A stretch of DNA of 64,000 bases from NORP259 sp041398705 (lineage in GTDB: Bacteria; Planctomycetota; UBA1135; GCA-002686595): the NCBI GenBank assembly GCA_041398705.1, contig JAWKUI010000002.1, positions 186,001-250,000 on the forward strand. The letters are read 5' to 3'. Under the pieces are notes generated by a model, which worked only from the letters and a program-made list of their open reading frames with translations, was not told where the DNA came from and ran no database searches. Positions within the stretch are counted from its first letter, which is position 1. The number at the start of each line of letters is the position of its first letter. This document shows positions 35,583 through 43,767 of the stretch, piece after piece. Made by a program: the position numbers and the translations under genes.

Positions 35583-36490
35583 GCCCCTGGGCCCCGCGTC
35601 CGGGCTCCTTTTCGCAAGAGAGTCCGCCCACCGAAGAACCGCGCCCGCCGCGCCGCTGGGCGCGCGTGCTCTTCGAACTGTGGAAGAACTTCCACGAGGA
35701 CATCCTCACCATCCTGATCGTGTCGATCATGGCCCTGCTCCGGGCCATGGGCGCCCAGGTCCGCACCGGCCAAGCAGGCCTCTTGTTCTCCTTCGGCCGC
35801 GCCACCCGCATCCTCGGCCACGGCTTCCACCCGCTCATCCCCTTCTTCCAGCAGGTCGATCTGATTCCGGTGCGCTCGCGCACGATGGACCTGCCCAGCC
35901 AGAAGGTCATGGCCCGCGACGGCCTAGTCTACATCGCCGACGCCAACCTCGTGTACCACGTGGTCGACGTGAAGAAGGCGATCATCGAGATCTATGAACT
36001 CGAAAAGGGCATGCTGCAGATGCTCACCATGGGAGTGCAGGAGGTGCTGCGCGCCGCCGATCGCGAATCGATCCGCGACATCCCCGCCCTGGGCCTGGCC
36101 CTCGAACAGAACTTGACCCAGCGCCTCGAACCGTGGGGTGTGGCCGTCGACAAGGCGGGTTTCCCGTCCCTCTCCCCTTCGCCGCGCACCCTGCGCATCA
36201 CGCAACTCGAACAACAGGTACTCGAACGCCGGCGCCGTCACCGGGAGCTCATCGATGCGGGCCTCGAGCCCAAAGCCGCGCTGCTCTTGGTCGGCACGCG
36301 CCGTTTCCCCCGTCCACGCATAACGACCGCCGTGCGCCGCGCTCAAGAAGGCCTGCTGCGCCGGCAACGCCTGGCCGCCCGCCTGCGCAAGGAACGACGC
36401 GAAGAGGACTCGGAGCTACCGGGCTGGCTGAACGAACCCGAAGAGCCGTCCCCGTCCACCGCAGCGGGTTCGACGGGCGACAAGCGCTGA
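35579..36490 (+). CDS. SPFH/band 7 domain protein, second of a pair
   Basis: The 303-residue protein is a paralogue of the preceding gene, with which it overlaps (ATGA). It has a proline-rich cytoplasmic head, a hydrophobic segment (ILTILIVSIMALLRAMG), the band 7 core (GLLFSFGRATRILGHGFHPL, LVYIADANLVYHVVDVKKAI) and a longer basic coiled-coil tail ending in an acidic stretch. Two adjacent SPFH genes with different tails recall HflK/HflC-type heteromeric rings, but no FtsH or NfeD gene lies beside them. A 13-bp satellite array starts 85 bp after the stop. Confidence 0.8.
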   Translation: MSPWAPRPGSFSQESPPTEEPRPPRRWARVLFELWKNFHEDILTILIVSIMALLRAMGAQVRTGQAGLLFSFGRATRILGHGFHPLIPFFQQVDLIPVRSRTMDLPSQKVMARDGLVYIADANLVYHVVDVKKAIIEIYELEKGMLQMLTMGVQEVLRAADRESIRDIPALGLALEQNLTQRLEPWGVAVDKAGFPSLSPSPRTLRITQLEQQVLERRRRHRELIDAGLEPKAALLLVGTRRFPRPRITTAVRRAQEGLLRRQRLAARLRKERREEDSELPGWLNEPEEPSPSTAAGSTGDKR

Positions 36491-36574
36491 CCCCGCCGTT
36501 CCGTAAGGGCGGCGGACCCGCAGGGCAACGGAACGCAGCCTGCTTGCGAAGCTCCCGGACACCGGCCCCTGACG

Positions 36575-36993
36575 CGGTCTCATCCCGCGGTTTCATCGCG
36601 CGGTCTCATCGCGCGGTTTCATCGCGGGGTTTCATCGCGGGGTTTCATCGCGGGGTTTCATCGCGCGGTCCATTCGCGCGGTCCATTCGCGCGGTCCATT
36701 CGCACGGTCCATTCGCGCGGTCCATTCGCGCGGTCCATTCGCACGGTCCATTCGCACGGTCCATTCGCACGGTCCATTCGCACGGTCCATTCGCACGGTT
36801 CATTCGCACGGTTCAATCGCGCGAGTCGCTCGCACGGTCCGCTAGCTCAGATCACTACCGTAACCCGCTAGCTCGGCCCGCTTGCGAAGCTCTACGGGCT
36901 CGGCCCCTTGCGCAATTCGCTTGAGCAGCCCCCTAGCGTTGCCCCCTAGCGTTGCCTATTTGCGCTGCCTCCTAGCTCAGCACCCTAGCGCGG
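36575..36993 (+). repeat. 13-bp tandem satellite array
   Basis: The stretch 36575-36847 divides without gaps into 21 units of 13 bp, drifting from CGGTTTCATCGCG through CGGTCCATTCGCG to CGGTCCATTCGCA, with the last two degenerate. After about 80 bp of weaker 13-bp periodicity the register resumes at 36929 with CCCCCTAGCGTTG twice and three variants, ending at 36993 inside the stop-proximal codons of the next minus-strand gene. The 13-bp period shifts frame at each unit, so the array is not a coding repeat. It fills almost all of the gap of about 490 bp between two genes. Confidence 0.9.
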
Positions 36994-37698
36994 CAACCCT
37001 TCGGCGCCCCAATCGGCATCCGGGGCAGGCACCCTTTCCACGCCAAGCGCAGCCGGATCCGTCGCACCATCGACCGGCGGCCAGACCGGCGCTTCCACCT
37101 GGACGCCGGGCGCCCACTCGCGCCACGGCCGCGCGCGCTTGCCCCCGCGGTAGAGCCCCATGCTCTTGTAGCTGCCATCCGCGTGCCATGCGGTCCACAA
37201 CCCCTCGCGCTTGCCGCTTTCGTAGTCGCCCACCTCACCCAGCTGTCCGTTCACGTACCAGTAGAGCCACGGGCCTTCGCGCCGCCCCGCCACCGCGAGC
37301 CCCTCCGCCGACGGCCGACCATCGGGGTGGAAAAAGCGCATGGGGGTCGCGTGCTCGGCGATCAGCTCGTGCTCGGAACGCAACCGGCCGTCTTGCCACC
37401 AACTGCGCCACCACCCCACCGGTTCGTCATGATCGAATCCATGCTCCGAGCGGGGTTTGCCGTCGGACCAGAAGGTGCGTTCGACGCCGTGGCGCCAGAC
37501 GCGACCCTGTTCGTCGATCAGGTAGGGCTCAACCGCCGTCACCACCCCTTGGGAATTGCGACGCACCCGTTCGCCCGGGCCCGGCGCGGGTCGCTCGGGC
37601 GGCGGCATCGCCGCGGCTTTGGTCACCGGCAAGAGACTGCAGCCCGCGAGCCCGAGCCCGGAAACGGCAATCGCGAGGAGCAGGGCGGCGCGGGGCAT
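36985..37698 (-). CDS. MORN-repeat lipoprotein
   Basis: The ATG at 37698 gives 237 residues with a clear lipoprotein signal (LGLAGC, lipidated Cys20). The body carries MORN_2/YwqK-type repeats: WWRSWWQDGRLRSEHELI, GPWLYWYVNGQLGEVGDYES and GLWTAWHADGSYKSMGLYRG. Such repeats are common in planctomycetal and bacteroidetal lipoproteins, usually of unknown function. Its last three codons lie inside the 13-bp satellite, so the array may have altered its C-terminus. Confidence 0.75.
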   Translation of the reverse strand: MPRAALLLAIAVSGLGLAGCSLLPVTKAAAMPPPERPAPGPGERVRRNSQGVVTAVEPYLIDEQGRVWRHGVERTFWSDGKPRSEHGFDHDEPVGWWRSWWQDGRLRSEHELIAEHATPMRFFHPDGRPSAEGLAVAGRREGPWLYWYVNGQLGEVGDYESGKREGLWTAWHADGSYKSMGLYRGGKRARPWREWAPGVQVEAPVWPPVDGATDPAALGVERVPAPDADWGAEGLPR

Positions 37699-37807
37699 GG
37701 GCCCATGGTAGCCCCCCTCCCCACCGGCCCCAAGCGCGCGCCCCGCGGCGGGACTTTCCACCCGGGGAGGCTGACCTGCACGGCGCCCCCCGCTACCCTG
37801 GTCCCCC

Positions 37808-38548
37808 ATGAGCAATGCCAGCACGAAGAGCGGAGTGAGCGGCGGCCTGAAGGGCGTGCTGCTGGTGGTCGGCCTGGGTGCCGCCTACCTAATCCAGAAG
37901 TTCACCGGAATCGACATCCTTGCCAAGTTGAACAAGGACAAGGGGCCGGTCACCGACACCAACGTCGAAGCCCCCGCCGATCAGACGAAGGCCCCGATCA
38001 AGTCCGCCCAGCCGCCGGCCGCCGACTCGAACACCGGCACCGGTAGCACAGCAGGCAGCGGCAGCGCCACCGGGAACTGGTCGGGCAACACCCCGCCGAA
38101 AACCACCAGGACCACCGACCCCGCGCCCCAGCCGCCGGTGGCCGATACGAAAACTCCGGACACCAAGACCCCGGACACCAAACAGCCCGCCGCCCCGGCC
38201 GAGGACGATGGTGTGGCGTTCGTGCGCCAGCAGTTCAAGGCGCAGCGCTCGAGCGTCTGGGTGAAAACCCAGGGCAAGGTCGTGCACATCCTGCCCGACG
38301 ACAACTATGAGCCGCGCCACCAGAACTTCCTGCTCGAACTCGCCCCGGACCTGACCGTCAAGGTCTCCCACAACATCGACGACGCGCCGTACCTCACCGG
38401 CCTCAAGAAGGGCGACACGCTCAAGCTGCAGGGCCGCTACGAGTACAACGAGAAGGGTGGCGTGATCCACTTCACCCACAAAGCCGACCGGCCCACCAAG
38501 GAAAAACCCGGTGGCTGGATCGAATACAAGGGCAAGAAATATCAGTGA
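37808..38548 (+). CDS. DUF3465 domain protein with membrane anchor
   Basis: The 246-residue protein has an N-terminal hydrophobic helix (GLKGVLLVVGLGAAYLI), a Thr/Pro/Asp-rich linker with a KTPDTKTPDTK repeat, and a C-terminal domain matching DUF3465: GKVVHILPDDNYEPRHQNFL, VKVSHNIDDAPYLTGLKKGD and the WxxHxD-like end VIHFTHKADRP. The domain resembles small OB-fold proteins whose role is unknown. Its stop overlaps the GTG start of the nitroreductase-methyltransferase gene (GTGA), so the two are likely coupled. Confidence 0.75.
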   Translation: MSNASTKSGVSGGLKGVLLVVGLGAAYLIQKFTGIDILAKLNKDKGPVTDTNVEAPADQTKAPIKSAQPPAADSNTGTGSTAGSGSATGNWSGNTPPKTTRTTDPAPQPPVADTKTPDTKTPDTKQPAAPAEDDGVAFVRQQFKAQRSSVWVKTQGKVVHILPDDNYEPRHQNFLLELAPDLTVKVSHNIDDAPYLTGLKKGDTLKLQGRYEYNEKGGVIHFTHKADRPTKEKPGGWIEYKGKKYQ

Positions 38549-39981
38549 GCGAGTCCGCGGGAGAACCCGCGCCGCGGCCCTGGATGCCCCGGTCCGCGGA
38601 AGACGGTGGCGGCCCCCCGGTGGAGCCGCTGCCGCAGGTGGACTTCTGGCAGGTGCTCTACCAGCGCCGCTCGATCCGCAAGTTCACAGGGACCCCCGTG
38701 CCCCGCGAGCTGATCGACCAGGTCATGCACGCCGGCATCTGGGCGCCCAGCTCCTGCAACTATCAGATGTGGGACCTGGTCGCCGTGACCGATCCCGCGC
38801 GCAACGCCGAGCTCGCCGCCCTCAGCGCGCAGATGGGCAACGCTCCCGTGAACATCGTGGTCGCCTACGGCCGCGATTTCTCCGAGGAAAACTTCGCCAA
38901 CATCCAAAGCGCATCGGCCCTGATCCAGAACATGAGCCTCGCGGCCCATGCCCTCGGACTCGGCACCTTCTGGATCACCCAGACCGGTGGAGCCGAAAAG
39001 GTGCGCAAGCTCGTCGGCCTGCCCGAAGACCGCTTCGTCGTCGCCGTGCTCGCGCTCGGTTTCCCCAAGATCACCCCCAAACAGGGCCCGAAGCGCCGAC
39101 CGCTCGAACAGGTCACCCACTACAACCACTACGCCGGCCGCCCGATCCCCTCTTCGACCAACCCCGAGGACTGGGAACCCGACTTGCTCGCCATCTACCA
39201 GCGCGCCCGCGTGCTCAACGGCCTGCGCCACAACAAACCGCGGCCTTGGGAACAGCAGGCGATCGAAGCCGCGCTGAAGACCCTGGTGCCAGGTGGCCAA
39301 GCCGCGCCCGAAACCGGCGAAACCCGCCGCACCTGGCTCGACGTATTGCCCTGCACCGGCATCTGGACCGAAACGCTCAGTCGCCTACGCCGCGGTTTCG
39401 CTTTCGACGTCGCCGAGCGCAGCCCCGAGGTCGCCCGCTTTTGCGCCGACCGCGCCTTCCCCCCCGGCCAATCCCTGCTCTGGCCCGCCGGCGAAGCCGC
39501 CCCCACCGCCGGCCACTACGACATGGCTTCGATCCTGTTCCGCCTCGAAGGCCTGCGCGCCGAGGACCGCGCCAAACTCCTGGCCGATGTCTTCCGCTGG
39601 CTGAAACCCGGCGGCCAACTGCTGCTGGGTTACGTCAGCAAACACTCCTTCCACGGCCTCACCGAAGCCCTGCGCGCCCGCCGCGGCGGCCCGCGCGGCG
39701 TCGAGTACGTGCTCGCCCCTGACCCGGGCATCGGCCCCTTCGCCCCCCTCGATCCCGAGCAGGTCCAAGGCCTCGGCCAAGCCGCAGGATTCCAGATCTC
39801 CGGCTCCCTCGCCCTGCAAAAAGCACCCACCCCCGAAGAGATCGAATTCCGCACCCGCAACATGCGCGGCCTACGCGCCACCCTGCTGCGCGGCGCCGCC
39901 CGCACCGCAGGCGCGGTCATGGGCATCACCGGCGACCGCCGCGCGCGCTTCCAGTTCCTGCTGCTGCAGAAGCCGCTGTAG
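38545..39981 (+). CDS. Nitroreductase-methyltransferase fusion protein
   Basis: A GTG at 38545, overlapping the upstream stop, starts this 478-residue protein. Residues about 30-195 are a nitroreductase-family flavoprotein domain: QRRSIRKFTGTPVPRELI, GIWAPSSCNYQMWDLVAV and LIQNMSLAAHALGLGTFWI. The C-terminal half, from about residue 265, looks like a Rossmann-fold SAM methyltransferase: LDVLPCTGIW as a degenerate motif I, FAFDVAERSP and FRWLKPGGQLLLGYVS. The usual glycine-rich motif I is weak. Fusing an FMN reductase with a methyltransferase is uncommon, and the substrate is unknown. Confidence 0.75.
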   Translation: MSESAGEPAPRPWMPRSAEDGGGPPVEPLPQVDFWQVLYQRRSIRKFTGTPVPRELIDQVMHAGIWAPSSCNYQMWDLVAVTDPARNAELAALSAQMGNAPVNIVVAYGRDFSEENFANIQSASALIQNMSLAAHALGLGTFWITQTGGAEKVRKLVGLPEDRFVVAVLALGFPKITPKQGPKRRPLEQVTHYNHYAGRPIPSSTNPEDWEPDLLAIYQRARVLNGLRHNKPRPWEQQAIEAALKTLVPGGQAAPETGETRRTWLDVLPCTGIWTETLSRLRRGFAFDVAERSPEVARFCADRAFPPGQSLLWPAGEAAPTAGHYDMASILFRLEGLRAEDRAKLLADVFRWLKPGGQLLLGYVSKHSFHGLTEALRARRGGPRGVEYVLAPDPGIGPFAPLDPEQVQGLGQAAGFQISGSLALQKAPTPEEIEFRTRNMRGLRATLLRGAARTAGAVMGITGDRRARFQFLLLQKPL

Positions 39982-40064
39982 CGCGTTCGAGTCCGGGCTC
40001 GGGTGCGGCTGGCTCACCTTCGCCAGTCCGACAACACCTTACGCGCAAACAACGCGTACTTGCC

Positions 40065-41585
40065 CTACTTCAGATCGAGGGCCTGCAGGGTGCCGCCGCT
40101 GCCCTCGGTCAACCGGCGCCAGTGGCGCTGCAAGCCCTTGGGGCAATCCACCAGCACCACGTCGAAGCGCAACGGCCGCAATTGGTTCTCGCGCAAGAGC
40201 AACTCGGCCATGGCCTCCATGTTCCACCGCCGCCCGCCGCTCGGCGCGCCATCGGTCAAAACGCAGATCGTGTCGATGCTTGGGTCCTGCTTGGCCCACT
40301 GCACCGCCAGGTAGAAATCGCCGGGTCCGGTGACCTTGATGTCGCGCAGGTACTCCTGGGCCGCCTTGATGCGTTTGGCATCCGCCTCGACGAGGGCCTT
40401 TTGCCAGGGATGGATCTCGCCCGTGTAGGGCCCGACGTTGAACCAGGTCCCCGTCTTGAGCGCGTCCAAAGTCCGTTCGAACACCGGATCGAGCACCTGC
40501 TTGCGCGTTTTGCCTTCCTGCTGTTCGTTCCAGATCGAACCGGAGAAGTCGAGCAGGTACACGATGCGATCGGAGAAGGTCGGCAAACTCGCCGCCCCCA
40601 CCTTGGACTCTTCGACGTCGCCGCGGTCCTCTGGATCCACCGCCGCCGCCGCATGCCAATCGTCCGGCAGGTCCCGTTCGAAGTTGCGCCACGCTTCGGC
40701 GCTGCGGCCGGCCTTGTAGCCCGTCATCGCCTGCAACCGCGGCACCAACTCGAGCAGGAGCTTCTCGCGCGGCTCTTTTTCCAAGGCCCCGATCAACATG
40801 CCCAAAGCTTCCCGCGTCCCCGCCCGCTGCAGGATGCGATGGGCCACGCCGCGCACCGCGCCGTCAGAGTCCTCCAGCGCCGCCGCGAGCCGCCCCACGA
40901 GGCCAGGAGCTTCCGCCCGCTCGAGCACCAACCAGCCCGCCGCCCGCACGAGTGCATCGCCCGACTTCACGCCCTTGTCAGCCAATTCCACCGCCCGCGG
41001 CCGGTCCAACTCAGCCAAGGCAAGCAACGCCTCCGCTGCCATCTCGCCGCCCGCTCCAACGAGCCCCGCGACCTGCTTTGCGATGCGCGCCTGGTTGCGC
41101 TCTCCGCCCTTGCCCCAATCGAGCCCACCGCGTGCACCCCGGTCCGCCAGGCACCGCAGCGCCGCTACCGAAACCAACGGCTTCTTCTTGTTCAGGACCT
41201 CACCCACCGCGAGCCCGTCGACGGGTTCGGGAGCCAAGCCCAACACTTCGGCCGCCCGCAACTGCACCCACTCGTCCTTGCTGCCGAGTCCGCCCTCGTC
41301 CAGCAGCCGCTTACGCACCTCGGCCGGACAGCTCTCCGCCGCGAGTTGCTTCTGCGCCTCGTCCGCCACCTGCCCCTTGCTATCCGCAAGGGCTTTGATC
41401 ACGAGCCCCCAAGCCTCATCGCCGCCGATCTCGGCCAGCTTGCGCACCGCCCCCGCCCGGTCCTTTTCATACCGGCTGAGGAGATCGTTCTTGACCTTGC
41501 TCGGAATCTCGCCCCCCGCCCAGGCCCAAGGCGCGCAAACGAAGAGCAGAATTCCAAGGGTCCAGATTGTTCCGCGTGTCATCAT
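40065..41585 (-). CDS. Secreted HEAT-repeat and von Willebrand A domain protein
   Basis: The ATG at 41585 gives 506 residues with a signal peptide (MMTRGTIWTLGILLFVCAPWAWA). About 260 residues of HEAT-like helices follow (AVRKLAEIGGDEAWGLVIKA, AVRGVAHRILQRAG), then a vWA domain with the MIDAS motif DFSGS at about residue 345 and a later CVLTDGAPSG. The combination is typical of planctomycetal exported proteins, possibly for binding or scaffolding at the cell surface. Metal binding at the MIDAS is inferred from the motif. It is divergent from the GNAT gene. Confidence 0.75.
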   Translation of the reverse strand: MMTRGTIWTLGILLFVCAPWAWAGGEIPSKVKNDLLSRYEKDRAGAVRKLAEIGGDEAWGLVIKALADSKGQVADEAQKQLAAESCPAEVRKRLLDEGGLGSKDEWVQLRAAEVLGLAPEPVDGLAVGEVLNKKKPLVSVAALRCLADRGARGGLDWGKGGERNQARIAKQVAGLVGAGGEMAAEALLALAELDRPRAVELADKGVKSGDALVRAAGWLVLERAEAPGLVGRLAAALEDSDGAVRGVAHRILQRAGTREALGMLIGALEKEPREKLLLELVPRLQAMTGYKAGRSAEAWRNFERDLPDDWHAAAAVDPEDRGDVEESKVGAASLPTFSDRIVYLLDFSGSIWNEQQEGKTRKQVLDPVFERTLDALKTGTWFNVGPYTGEIHPWQKALVEADAKRIKAAQEYLRDIKVTGPGDFYLAVQWAKQDPSIDTICVLTDGAPSGGRRWNMEAMAELLLRENQLRPLRFDVVLVDCPKGLQRHWRRLTEGSGGTLQALDLK

Positions 41586-41642
41586 CAGCAGTATAGACCG
41601 CCCCGCGCCCCCCGGGTTGCAGGCCAATTTCCCGAAAAGCCC

Positions 41643-42056
41643 ATGGACCCCGTGCACATCCAGCTCGAACCCACCCTCGGCGCCGACGAATTCCTCTCCG
41701 TCCTGCACCGCTCCAGCCTGGCCGAACGCCGCCCCGTGCACGACCGCCCGCGCATCGAAGCCATGCTGCAAAACGCCGACATCCTCATCACCGCCCGCAC
41801 CCCGGCCGGCGAACTCATCGGCGTCGCCCGCTCAATCTCCGACTTCGTCTACTGCACCTACCTCTCCGACCTCGCCGTAGACGCCACCGTGCAACGCTCC
41901 GGCATCGGCCGCCGCCTGATCGAAGCCACCCACGCCGCCGCCCAACCCGGCTGCAAACTCATCTTGCTCGCCGCCCCGGCCGCCCGGGAGTACTACCCCC
42001 GCATCGGCTTCGACCGCCACGACTCGTGCTGGATCCAGGCTCACCCGCGTGAATAA
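41643..42056 (+). CDS. GNAT-family N-acetyltransferase
   Basis: The ATG at 41643 gives 137 residues. The acetyl-CoA-binding motif A is visible as LSDLAVDATVQRSGIGRRLI, followed by LILLAAPAAREYYPRIGFDR, the usual motif B end. The substrate cannot be told from sequence. The stop codon lies inside the left arm of the 127-bp palindrome that begins at 42047, so the last residues may have been altered by that element. Confidence 0.85.
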   Translation: MDPVHIQLEPTLGADEFLSVLHRSSLAERRPVHDRPRIEAMLQNADILITARTPAGELIGVARSISDFVYCTYLSDLAVDATVQRSGIGRRLIEATHAAAQPGCKLILLAAPAAREYYPRIGFDRHDSCWIQAHPRE

Positions 42057-42173
42057 TGTAACGACGGAAGCAGGTTCAGTTGTCACGCAATCGCGGGCAG
42101 GCGTGCTATGCACGCCTGCCCCGCGAATTGTGTGACAACTTGAACCTGCTTCCGTACGTTACATTATTCACGC
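42047..42173. repeat. 127-bp imperfect palindrome between convergent genes
   Basis: The left arm (42047-42106) and right arm (42110-42173) are complementary over their full length apart from one substitution and four single extra bases, all four in the right arm; the loop is only three bases. The ends read GCGTGAATAATGTAACG and its complement. It covers the GNAT stop codon and ends 10 bp before the stop of the convergent MBL-rhodanese gene. There is no T run at either side. It may be a bidirectional terminator, a palindromic mobile element or an attC-like site. Confidence 0.9.
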
Positions 42174-42183
42174 ACCACGCCGA

Positions 42184-43296
42184 TCAACCCAACGACTCAT
42201 TCTCCACAGGCAAACCAAGATCCTGCCACGCAAGGAACCCACCTGCGACATTCACCGGATTCTCGCACACCCCAAGACGCATCAACGTGCGAATGGCAGC
42301 GAGGCTGCGCATGCCCGAGCGACACGACACATACACCCGGCCTTGATCGCGGAAGTGATCGAGATAGAAGCCGAGTTCGCCCAGGGCGATATGGGTGACC
42401 CCAGGGATGCGTTCGGCGCGCACTTCGTGGGGATCGCGCACGTCGACCCATTGGTGCGGACCTTCGAGACCCGCGTGCACTTCGGGCAGTTGATCGCCCG
42501 CGACTTCGGCGATGACGGTGGTGCTGTAGCCACCTCCCCCACCCGCATGCGTGGCGGCGCAACACGCGGCGACCGGTGAAGATTTCTCCGGAAGTTTCGG
42601 ATTGCGTGTCACGTTGAGGGCCAGTACTTCGTCAACCTCTTTGGAGTTGCCCGAACCTTCCAAGGCCCCAAGGTCTTCGGCATAAGCGCGTGCACTGGCG
42701 AAGGCCAGGGCGGCGTTGGTTTCGCGCTCGTGACCGATGGTGCCGAAGAGCACCTGGTCGTAGCTGTGACCAGGGAAGACGAGGGTATCGTCGGGCAGGG
42801 ACATGAGTTGATGTTGAACCGAATCCCAAAGAAGCACAGGATCGCTACCTCGGAAATCCGCGCGAGCGAGTCCGCCCAGCAGCAAGGTATCGCCGGTGAA
42901 GACCGCGCTCGGATGTTGCGTGCCGCGCCAGAGCAGGGCGATCGAATCGGGCGTGTGGCCGGGCACGTCGAGCACTTCGAAAACCAGGTGACCGACGGCG
43001 ATGCGGTCCCCCGCCCCCACCCGTTGCACGTCACGGTCGACAGTGGTCTTGCGGCCCATGAACACCGTGACCCCGGGTCCCGCGAAGTTGGGCGCGGCGG
43101 AGAGGTGGTCGGCGTGGGTGTGGGTGTCGACGATGGCGACCAGGTGCAGGCCGTAGGCCGCCAGCAGTTGCCGGTATTGCCCCTCGAGCCCGACCTTTGG
43201 GTCGATCAGCAGGGCCTGGCGAGTGTCGGGACAACCAACCAGATAGGACTGGCAGCCGGTCAGCGAGACGATTTTGAGGATCGGATGTTGGGCCAT
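42184..43296 (-). CDS. MBL-fold hydrolase fused to rhodanese (persulfide dioxygenase-like)
   Basis: The 370-residue protein has an N-terminal metallo-beta-lactamase domain with THTHADH (residues 58-64), GHTPDS and FTGDTLL, of the ETHE1/glyoxalase II type. The C-terminal quarter is a rhodanese domain with WVDVRDPHEVRAERI and the catalytic loop SCRSGMRS (Cys near 325). This arrangement matches bacterial persulfide dioxygenase-rhodanese fusions, which oxidise glutathione persulfide and move sulfane sulfur. A Cys-rich spot (AACCAATH) lies in the linker. No other sulfide-oxidation gene is adjacent. Confidence 0.85.
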   Translation of the reverse strand: MAQHPILKIVSLTGCQSYLVGCPDTRQALLIDPKVGLEGQYRQLLAAYGLHLVAIVDTHTHADHLSAAPNFAGPGVTVFMGRKTTVDRDVQRVGAGDRIAVGHLVFEVLDVPGHTPDSIALLWRGTQHPSAVFTGDTLLLGGLARADFRGSDPVLLWDSVQHQLMSLPDDTLVFPGHSYDQVLFGTIGHERETNAALAFASARAYAEDLGALEGSGNSKEVDEVLALNVTRNPKLPEKSSPVAACCAATHAGGGGGYSTTVIAEVAGDQLPEVHAGLEGPHQWVDVRDPHEVRAERIPGVTHIALGELGFYLDHFRDQGRVYVSCRSGMRSLAAIRTLMRLGVCENPVNVAGGFLAWQDLGLPVENESLG

Positions 43297-43767
43297 AGCT
43301 CTGCAGGTTCGGTGGCGGATCGGGTGGCGTCAAGCGGAACGGGTGCTGGGTGGAGCCCGCCCCGCGGGTGGGGATGGGTGCGTGCGGCCCGGGGGCAAGG
43401 CACAGGATGGCGGAGAACCGGGTGGCCGTACCCCCGAAAGCAGCCCTCCGCCGAGAGATACTCCCTGGGACTCGACCCGATGGCAAACCCTCACGACGCG
43501 GCCCCCTTGGCTGGGCGCTCGGAAACTTGGAGGCATGGGGTGGGCGCAGGTTCCCAAAAGGCCCGTGCGCTGGGCTCCAGGGGGCTATCTTGGACGGAGG
43601 GGCCTCCCGTATTCCCCGATTCCACCGCCCGGCAATCCAGCGTAATCGGTTGCGGACGGCTCACTTGCGGGCGCAGGCCGCAAATCCTCGCCGGAATCGG
43701 CGCGCCGGACGCGGAGGCTTGGCAAGTTGGGCAGGACGAATCCCGAAGGCGCCGCGTCCTATTCCCC
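43297..43767. other. Divergent intergenic region
   Basis: These 470 bp lie between the start of the MBL-rhodanese gene and the start of the secreted protein at 43768. I see no gene, no clear promoter boxes and no repeat. Confidence 0.4.

Noticed and set aside
36575..36847. Possible CRISPR array
   Set aside because: Units are 13 bp with no spacers and no cas genes nearby; it is a plain tandem satellite.
36133..36924. Open frame reading through the 13-bp repeats
   Set aside because: The repeat-encoded residues arise from a frame-shifting 13-bp period, and the frame starts inside the SPFH gene; it is not a coding repeat.
42047..42173. Definite integron cassette
   Set aside because: The core boxes each differ from consensus at one position and no second site or integrase is visible, so only an attC-like resemblance is claimed.
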